Shown piece by piece: positions 56,807 through 64,000 of a DNA stretch of 64,000 nt. Source of the stretch: Hyperoodon ampullatus (Eukaryota > Chordata > Mammalia > Artiodactyla > Ziphiidae); assembly GCA_949752795.1 (NCBI GenBank), contig OX457061.1:44300338-44364337 (forward strand). The letters are read 5' to 3'. The position numbers were made by a program, and so were the translations under genes. The notes beneath the pieces were generated by a model, which made no database searches, was not told the origin of the DNA, and saw only the letters and a program-made list of their open reading frames with translations. The stretch's first letter is position 1. The number at the start of each line of letters is the position of its first letter.

Positions 56807-57339
56807 AAAAAACTTGCATTTTTATATCACATAATTATTTGTATAATTTTGCTTTGTTATTAGAGGAGGTGGTAGAGGTTACAGCAACAAGAAAATTGAT
56901 TACCCAGGCTCTCTTAAAATATTTTTCCTGACATATCACTCTGTATTGCCAACTTTTTCCTTTGTTTGCTTGTTTAGTTTTGACTATATTTTCCTTTTCT
57001 ATGGATACATGACAGAAATAGTAAAGGAAATTTAATGCTTTCTTTAAATCTCAGATTTCTTAAAATTAATCATGCCTTATAATGTGATTGATCTTTGGTA
57101 ATAGTATTTCATCCATTCAATTGGTATCTTTTTTCAAGGTGTCATAATTTTCTATATACCTTAATCATTTGATATGAGAGAGAAAGTAGGGTCTTTGCTG
57201 TATGAATGCTGCTGCTCTTGTAGAAATCAATCTTGACAGATTTTTTAAAACTTCTTATTGATAAACATAATGATTTTCAATTTAGGATATCTGTCCAGTT
57301 TTTTTTTTTCCTTCGGAGTAACTACATTAGAATTTATTG

Positions 57340-57345
57340 AATAAA
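57340..57345 (+). terminator. QNG1: QNG1 poly(A) signal AATAAA
   Basis: AATAAA in ttattgaataaagatt, 776 bases after the stop. It is the first canonical hexamer after the 3' UTR SINE. Confidence 0.65.
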
Positions 57346-57365
57346 GATTTTTTAAACTTCTTTTA

Positions 57366-59925
57366 AATCTGGAATGAATTATTTCATTAAAATAGAATTT
57401 TATCACACATACTTTTAAAAGGTTTACAATGAATTTGACTATTTACTTTATGTTGCAGGACTCTCATTACCTACCAAGCAAGCACTCGTCTCCCACCTTC
57501 ATCCCCACCTCCCTTCTGACGTAATCTTGATTTTTGTTACCTACCTTATCACCTCACTGTGACTTTGTGTGAATCAGAAAAAGCCGTCCTTTCTCCAAGC
57601 ACTTCACTGCCATCTGCTGGAAACTTGTCATAATAGCTTTACAAATGACAATGAGTGGGAATGTGAGTGGGCCCCCCTGGAGTCCAGTACTGCACAACTT
57701 GCCCCACCAGAAGTAGTGGTCCTGTATCTGTCTTTCCTCTATGTGACTAAGGGGAAGGTGATCTTGTCCCCAGTTCTGGAGATAGACCCGAGGTAATATG
57801 AATGGTGTATTATTCATGATAATCCTATTCTCTGCCTGTGATTGTTCTAGTAATAGATATATAATCTAGTTCTGGCCAGTGACACTGGAGGGCAAGTCTG
57901 CAGGGAGGCTTATGGGAAAAGGTTTCTTCACTTTTAAGAAGGGGCCATGGGAGAAGATCCCTCTTCTTCCTCTGAGCAATGTTCTGCCTTAAATGTGATA
58001 CCTGAAGCTGTAGTAACGATTGTGTGGAGCCAGAGCCTTCCTGAACCTGCCCTGCCTGAGTCCAACCTAGCCATGGCCTTCATTCCTGAGATAATGAGCT
58101 CAGCACCTTATTATTGCCATAATTTTGAATTAGTTTTCTATAGAAATTATCATAGTTAATAGTTTCCAATTCAACCCGCTCTTACAAGGCACCAGGAAGT
58201 GCAAGCAGAACAGTTGCTTAGACCTCAGGGCTGGCCCAGCTCCTCCTCCTCTCGCCCTTCTTGCTCCTCTCGCCCTTCTTGCTCCTCTCCCTGTCCTGCC
58301 CACCCCTGTACCCTTTCCCCTGCTTCCTGTCTTTTCCCTCTTCTCCCTCCTCCCCACCTCTCCCTCTCCTCCCCTCTCCTTCCCCTTCCAGGCTCAGCCA
58401 GCTCTGGGCTTCCTGCTTTCCCCATTTACTTCTCCATCATGTAAAAGACAGGGAAGACAGTTTAGGGCTGTATGGTGCTCCTTGACGTCCAAGACGCAGC
58501 TGTCTTTTCTCTTGTTTACACTGAGCATAGCCTGGACTCGTGATCCAAGATGTCTGCGTTCTAATCTAGGCAGCAGGACTGAAGAAGCTATGAAGTTGAA
58601 GAGTGCAAGGTTGACAGGAAGGCTCTAGCAGTTACCACGTGCAGTTTTGCTTTCATTTCACTGACTAGAACTTAGTCACATGACCGCAACTTACTGCCAG
58701 GGAGGCCAGGGAACTATTCTCTATTCCAGGAATTGGGTACCAGCTAAACTAAGAAGTGTGGATGGATATTAAGAAACAGCCAGTTTTCATCACCATGCAT
58801 GGATTTTATAGTTTGCATACCTTATACAGACTAAGAATTTAAATAACAATTCACCTAATGGTTTTAACAGCCAATGATGCTCCCTTTCCAGATCTATTGT
58901 TTCATTAGGGATTGCAAAATAGTAATATTCTAATTCTAATATTCTTGGTTGTGTGAGCCTTGCACAGAGATAATTTCTCTCTTGATGGATTTCAGGATAG
59001 ACTGAGGAGCATAATGAACTTGGAGCCACAGCTCCTGAAGTTCCAGAAGATGAGAATGTAGAAATAGGATCTAAAAAGTTTTCTGGTTATGTTGATTTAT
59101 TGTGCATGCTAATCTCAAAGACAATTAATGTAAATGTGCACAGCTCCTGGAGCCCCTCCCCGCCCTTCCCATTACAGCCCTCCATTCAGGGAAGTCCTTT
59201 GTTTACTGTCATTAAACCAGTTCCCTAGCAGAGATAGGGATTCCTTGGTGACTGTTTCCTTTAATAGCTTTTGCTTTGTAACAAGCTCAAAAAACATTTT
59301 TTAAAAACATATTTCATTGATTTCTTTAGGATTATCTGGTGGTTTAGCCGTGGTACCATGTTGATGTCCTCCAGCCAAAGTAAACAGGTTGGGTTAATTA
59401 CTTGTTGCAGCATGGGATGTCTCAGTAAGAGGATGCTTTGGGACAGGGTCTAAGGAAGCAAGGTTCTCTCTAAATTGGATGCCATCAGCCAAAGACAATT
59501 CTACCTTTGGCTATCTCAAATCTTATCTATAAGGAGGGCAGGCTGAAGCAAGGAAAAACAGAAATTGGTAAAGAAGCATCAGTCACTCATTTCAGCCAAG
59601 ATAGTAGGATGTTTGGTTCTGTGTGTGTGGCACAGTAGCCTAGGCAAAATTATCAGGTGGCCTTATTTTGTCTCACTTTATCAAGGTCTCTGAGTAACCT
59701 TGTCTGAGATTATGTTCAACAGGAGAATACCATGGCATAGCTGTGGGTGCCAGGGCAGGTTTTGTCAGGGGCTGCTTTCGTTCCTTTCTCAACCTTTAAC
59801 TTCTCCCTGATTAGCACTAAAGAAATTAATAGATTTCATTCAATTCAGTCCAGAAATCAATTAATGAACTCCTTCATTGTTCCTCTTCCCTGAAGCTGAA
59901 TGGATAATTGTTTAAGAATCCAGTT
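57366..59925. other. Intergenic region between QNG1 and the downstream promoter, no gene
   Basis: No gene recognised. It includes a C/T-rich block (58230-58395) and stretches that read like old unnamed repeats (about 57880-58150). The ORFs around 57554-57817 and 58130-58485 have no domain; the latter follow the C/T-rich tract. Confidence 0.5.
58230..58395. repeat. C/T-rich tract with an 18-bp tandem repeat
   Basis: Nearly pure pyrimidine on this strand, with tcgcccttcttgctcctc repeated in tandem at about 58250-58290. Could form triplex-like structure in principle. Confidence 0.85.
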
Positions 59926-60134
59926 TTGTTTTGTTTTGTTTGCGGTACGCGGGCCTCTCACTGTTGTGGCCTCTCCCGTTGCGGAGCACAGGCTCCAGAC
60001 GCGCAGGCTCAGCAGCCATGGCTCACGGGCCCAGCCGCTCTGCAGCACGTGGGATCTTCCCAGACCGGGGCACGAACCCATGTCCCCTGCATCGGCAGGC
60101 GGACTCTCAACCACTGCGCCACCAGGGAAGCCCA
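59926..60134 (-). mobile_element. CHR SINE, young form (first of three in a row)
   Basis: ttgttttgtttgcggtacgc to gccaccagggaagccca. The flanks share aatccagtt. Confidence 0.94.
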
Positions 60135-60284
60135 ATAATCCAGTTGAGGAGGTACAGGTTTAATGAGCCACAGTACGTGACTTGAGGCAACTACACCTTC
60201 CTTTTCCTTGTAGCTCTATGACTCATCTCTCTCTCAGTGTGCTTAGATCACTATTTTTCCTTTTTTCTTCTTTTTTTACTTCGG

Positions 60285-60485
60285 TTTTTTTTTTGCGGTA
60301 CGCGGGCCTCTCACCGTTGTGACCTCTCCCGCTGCGGAGCACAGGCTCCGGACACGCAGGCTCAGTGGCATGGCTCACGGGCCTAGCCGCTCCGCGGCAT
60401 GTGGGATCTTCCCGGACCGGGGCATGAACCTGTGTCCTCTGCATTGGCAGGCAGATTCTTAACCACCACATCACCAGGGAAGCCC
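60285..60485 (-). mobile_element. CHR SINE, young form (second of three)
   Basis: tttttttttgcggtacgcgg to catcaccagggaagcccc, with more changes (gcagattcttaaccaccaca) than its neighbours. Confidence 0.93.
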
Positions 60486-60570
60486 CTCTGGAGGGATTTC
60501 TTAATGTCACTGTTTTCTGAAAGTACAGAGCTCAGGTAAAGTTTAAAGTTGTCACCATCAACCCTTTCTT

Positions 60571-60786
60571 TTTTTTTTAACTTTTTTTTTTTTGTGGTAC
60601 GTGGGCCTCTCACTGCTGTGGCCTCTCCCGTTGTGGAGCACAGGCTCTGGACACACAGGCTCAGCGGCCATGGCTCACGGGCCTAGCCGCTCCGTGCCAT
60701 GTGGGATCTTCCTGGATCGGGGCATGAACCCGTGTCCCCTGCATCGGCAGGCGGACTCTCAACCACTGCGCCACCAGGGAAGCCCT
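60571..60786 (-). mobile_element. CHR SINE, young form (third of three)
   Basis: Poly(T), tgtggtacgtgggcctctca to gccaccagggaagccct. The 16-bp target-site duplication ccatcaaccctttctt lies at 60555-60570 and 60787-60802. Confidence 0.94.
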
Positions 60787-61179
60787 CCATCAACCCTTTC
60801 TTGTGCTTGTGCGTTTGTTGGGAAAAAGATAAGCTGCCATGGCCTAGGCAACATTTTTATTTGCTCTCAAACCATGGGAGGTAATGATCCTCAAAGTAAG
60901 GAAGTCCAGAATTGTGAGTTCTCCATAGTATAAAGTATCCAGGGTTAAGATCCAAGGGTCTGGGCTGCCCTAAGGGGAATCACTGTATGCTCACTCCCTT
61001 GGTTCTGTCATCAGCTTTTGAACAAATCAGTTAAAATCTCTATGCCTATTTAATTTACATATGCAAGAGGATAATCTGAGTCTGATTTTCTAGTTCTGGT
61101 TCCAGTTTTCTTTTTGTATCATTTTGTAAAATATATGCATGTCTCATTTACAGGCTGCGGTAGGATGTTATCGTGGTGG

Positions 61180-61715
61180 TTAATTTTGTGTCAGCTTGAC
61201 TAGTCCAAGGTGCCCAGTTATTTGGTCAAACACTAGTCTAGATGTTGCTGTGAAGATATTCTCCAGGTGTGATTAACATTTACAATCAATAGACTTGAGT
61301 AAAGCAGTTACACTCCATAACGTGGGGGCTTCAGCCAATCAGTTGAAGGCCTTAAGAGCAAAGACTGAGCTTTCCAGAAGAAGGAACAACTCTGCCTCAA
61401 GGCTAAAACGTAGAAACCCTGCCTGAGTTTCCCACTTGCTGCCCTGCTCTGAAGATTTTAGACTCAAGACTGTAACATCAACTCTTATCTGAATTTCCAA
61501 TTTGCTAGCCTGCCCTACAGATTTCAGACTTGACAGCTCCCATAATCACATGAGCCAATTCCTTAAAATAAATCTCTTTCTCTCTAGATAGATGAATGGA
61601 TGGGTGGAGGGATAGATAGACATATATAGATTATATGTCTATAGTTAGATCTATATCTATATCTATCTATATATATTCTATTGGCTCTGTTTCTCTGGAG
61701 AATCCTAATACAGGT
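61180..61715. mobile_element. Old LTR-like interspersed repeat, family not named
   Basis: tggttaattttgtgtcagct, ttatttggtcaaacactagt, aatcagttgaaggccttaag, attccttaaaataaatctct and attggctctgtttctctgga are in the order of a common mammalian repeat. It ends taatacag. A GATA/TATC microsatellite sits near its 3' end. Confidence 0.6.
61587..61680. repeat. (GATA)n / (TATC)n imperfect microsatellite
   Basis: tagatagatgaatgga and agatctatatctatatctat runs. Likely length-variable. Confidence 0.85.
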
Positions 61716-61846
61716 ATGAATAAATAAAATGGCAAAATAATTTTTGTCTAACTCAGGGATATCGAACATAAAATAAGAAATTAATAAATGTATAATGGGA
61801 CTAAGTAATTTTTAAGATTCCTTTCAGGTATAAAATTTGCTGACTA

Positions 61847-62190
61847 GGGCTTCCCTCGTGGTGCAGTGGTTAAGAATCCGCCTGCCAACTCAGGGGACAC
61901 GGATTGGATCCCTGGTCCGGGAAGATCCCACATGCAGCGGAGCAACTAAGCCCGTGCACCACAACTACTGAGCCTGCGCTCTAGAGTCTGTGTGCCGCAA
62001 CTACTGAGCCCCTGTGCCACAGCTACTGAAGCCCGCATGCCTAGAGCCCATGCTCCGCAACAAGAGAAGCCACTACAATGAGAAGCCTGCACACCACAAC
62101 AAAGAGTAGCCCCCTCTCGCCACAACTAGAGAAAGCCCACGTGCAGCAATGAGACCCAATGCAGCCAAAAATAAATTGAAAAATTAAATC
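61847..62190 (+). mobile_element. CHR SINE, long form
   Basis: gggcttccctcgtggtgcag to gcagccaaaaataaattgaa. Complete body. Confidence 0.92.
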
Positions 62191-62734
62191 TTTAAAAGAG
62201 AAAGAAAAAATCAAGCATGGTTCCTGTACTAACTGTATTTCAGGATAACCTGATAGTGGGAAAGCTCTTCTTTATAGAACAATTCTAGCTAATAAATGCA
62301 AAAAAGAATATTAGAATTAGAACATTACCATTTTGGAATTCCTAATGAAATAATACCTCTGTAAAATAATATCAATGGTTGTTAAAACCATTTGGTAAAA
62401 TGCTGATGGGTAAATTTTAAAGGGATGGATTAGGCTGAAAGCACCTGAACTCACTAATAATCTTAACATCACCAGACGTGAGATACTCAGACATCATGTA
62501 CCTCCTGGTGTGTTGCAATAGGGAAGTACACAGCCCTGTATTCTTGCCAGAAAAATTGAGCCTGAATCTAATCAAGAATCTAGATCTACAAGTTTACAGG
62601 AAATGTAGGAAAAAAGAGGAACAAGTTAAACGGCAACACAAAGATGCCATCGCCAAATATAGAATGTGAGATGTTCTAAAGGACAAATGGCACAGTTTCT
62701 TCAACAAATAAGTGATTTAAAAAGAAATGGCGAG

Positions 62735-62789
62735 CAGGCCACAACAGTGAGAGGCCTGCGTACCGCACAAAAAAAAAAAAAAAAAAAAG
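62735..62789 (+). mobile_element. 5'-truncated young CHR SINE (3' 35 bases plus poly(A))
   Basis: caggccacaacagtgagagg, cctgcgtaccgc and about 20 A: only the 3' end of the young form. It sits immediately upstream of an L1 3' end. Confidence 0.88.
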
Positions 62790-63375
62790 TAAATTGGAAA
62801 AGTTAAACATAGAATTACCATATGACCCAGCAATTTCATTCCTAGGTCTATACCCAGAAGAACTGAAAAAAACAAATCAAAACATTAAACAGATACTTGT
62901 GCATGATGTTAATAGCAGCATTATTCATATTATCCCCAAAGTGGAAACAACCCACATATCCCTCGACTGATGAATGGATAAATAAAATGTGGTATGCCCA
63001 CATAATGTAATATTATTCATCCATAGAAAGGAATTAAAGTTCTGATACATGCTACAACATGGGTGAACCTGGGAAACGTTTAGCAAAAGAAGCCAGACAC
63101 AAGGCCACAAACTGTATGATTCTATGACTATGAAATGCCCAGAACAGGTAAATCCATAGAAACAGAAAGCAGATTAGTGGTCGCCAGTGGCTGGGGAAGA
63201 GAGGAATGGGAGTGACTGCTAACTGGTATGAGGCTTTCCTTTGGGGTGATGAAAATGTTTTGGAAATAGACAGAGGTGATGGTTGCACAACATTGTGAAT
63301 GTCTAAAACGCCATTGAATTGTACACTTTAAAACGGTTCATGTTATGTTATGCGAACTTAACTTCAATAAAAATA
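62790..63375 (+). mobile_element. L1 LINE 3' end
   Basis: atatgacccagcaatttcat, aacaacccacatatccctcg, ggtgaacctgggaaacgttt, gtacactttaaaacggttca and aacttcaataaaaa. Degenerate, no intact ORF. Confidence 0.75.
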
Positions 63376-63479
63376 AACAGAATTGGTAGCTAAAATATTG
63401 AAAGCAATGTGAATCCTTCTCATATTCATCTTACAAACTCCTGGAGAGTTCTCTGGCTCAGCACTGTGAGAGGGGTCCC

Positions 63480-64000
63480 TGGGTAGTATTTACTTTGGAG
63501 CTAATCTGGGAGGCGGGGCCTCCAGGTGGCCGGCTCTAGGCTCCTCCCAGACGGGGCGGGGGCACGGCGCGGGGCTTGGCGGGCTGGGGCGGGGTCTGGG
63601 GAGCTTCCGGCCGCCCTGAGGGGCGGGCGCGCATCGGGGCGGGTCTTGCTGGTTGCCGGGAGAACCCGCGACAACAAAAGGCGCGGGCTGCGACGGTAGC
63701 TACGGCGCGGCGTTGTGAAGTGAAGGCGAAGAGTCCTGCGCTGCGCTAGCCGCGGGAGACTGGGGTTTCTCAAACCGGTCAGTGAGTGGCAGGCGGGCCG
63801 GGCCGGGCTGGCGGGGTCGCGCCTGGTGCTGCGCCGGCCAGCACTCTGAGCCGGTGTCTCCTTCCGGCCGTTGGGAGGAGAGGGGGCCGGCCGGGGGATT
63901 GGGAGCCGCCGCGGCTCGGCTGGCGGGGAGGGCGGTTGGGGCGCCCGCAAGGCGGAGCAGTGCGCCCGAGGGGCCTGGGCCTATGCTGGGACTCCCAGGC
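63480..64000 (+). promoter_or_regulatory. KIF27: CpG island promoter, probable KIF27 5' end
   Basis: CpG-dense block with GC boxes (ggggcggg) running to the window end. In human 9q21.32 the gene after C9orf64 in this direction is KIF27, transcribed the same way, so this should be its promoter. KIF27 is a ciliary kinesin. A candidate first-exon donor is tca before gtgagt at 63782. The minus-strand ORF at 63501-63950 is a by-product of G/C content. No KIF27 coding sequence is in the window, so the name rests on synteny. Confidence 0.6.
63665..63781 (+). other. KIF27: Candidate non-coding first exon of KIF27
   Basis: Sequence from the core of the island to a consensus donor (cggtca before gtgagt at 63782). 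The TSS is not determinable from sequence, so the left boundary is a guess. Confidence 0.35.

Larger units (their letters stand above)
56565..57365 (+). other. QNG1: QNG1 3' UTR
   Basis: Non-coding sequence to just past AATAAA at 57340-57345. It contains a complete young SINE in reverse orientation from 56597. The cleavage site is inferred. Confidence 0.6.

Noticed and set aside
62478..62669. 63-residue ORF with a Lys-rich end
   Set aside because: It lies in what looks like old repeat sequence between a SINE and an L1 end, with no recognisable domain or splice context.
63501..63950. 149-residue minus-strand ORF at the window end
   Set aside because: Arg/Pro-rich frame in the presumed KIF27 CpG island; composition artefact.

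Overview
The window is mammalian nuclear DNA from a cetacean, most likely a toothed whale. It carries about 25 tRNA-derived CHR-type SINEs. These fall into a long form ending in a CAGCCAAAAATAAA-like tail, an old short form, and a ~205 bp form with near-identical copies whose 3' end reads gaggcccgcgtaccgc plus poly(A). CHR SINEs are confined to cetaceans, hippos and ruminants, and the abundant young short form points to toothed whales. The species call is inference. The gene order matches human 9q21.32 read in reverse: RMI1 (-), HNRNPK (+) with MIR7-1, QNG1/C9orf64 (+), then a CpG-island promoter that by synteny should be KIF27 (+).

Layout. 1-2900: RMI1 downstream flank with SINEs and a MER20-like element. 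2896-4996: terminal RMI1 exon with the whole 625-residue reading frame. 4997-18640: RMI1 5' intron, holding an ATP6V1G1 processed pseudogene, MIRs, and an L1 / MLT1A LTR / SINE nest. 18640-20350: CpG island acting as a two-way promoter for RMI1 and HNRNPK, with a palindromic TCTCGCGAGA box. 21490-31600: HNRNPK, with all coding exons resolved by splice site and reading frame (463/464 residues through two tandem last-exon acceptors) and the pre-miR-7-1 hairpin in the last intron. 31600-43450: intergenic repeats plus a near-perfect 96-bp inverted repeat with 2.4 kb between the arms. 43500-57365: QNG1 in four coding exons, 341 residues. 53770-55440: old repeats and a 3'-truncated 7SK retrocopy with target-site duplications. 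57365-63480: intergenic repeats, including three same-strand SINEs in 860 bp. 63480-64000: CpG island and probable first exon of KIF27.

Roles. RMI1 is the OB-fold scaffold of the BLM-TOP3A-RMI complex that dissolves double Holliday junctions. hnRNP K is a three-KH-domain poly(C)-binding protein acting in splicing, transcription and translation, and its gene also makes miR-7. QNG1 releases queuine from queuosine monophosphate for salvage into tRNA. The genes are neighbours, not an operon. The only regulatory coupling visible is the shared RMI1/HNRNPK promoter and the intronic miR-7-1. No new protein system was seen. The least ordinary signals are the inverted repeat at 35287/37779, the C-rich polypyrimidine-poor splice acceptor of HNRNPK coding exon 4 with a nearby candidate poison exon, and the duplicated last-exon acceptor of HNRNPK.
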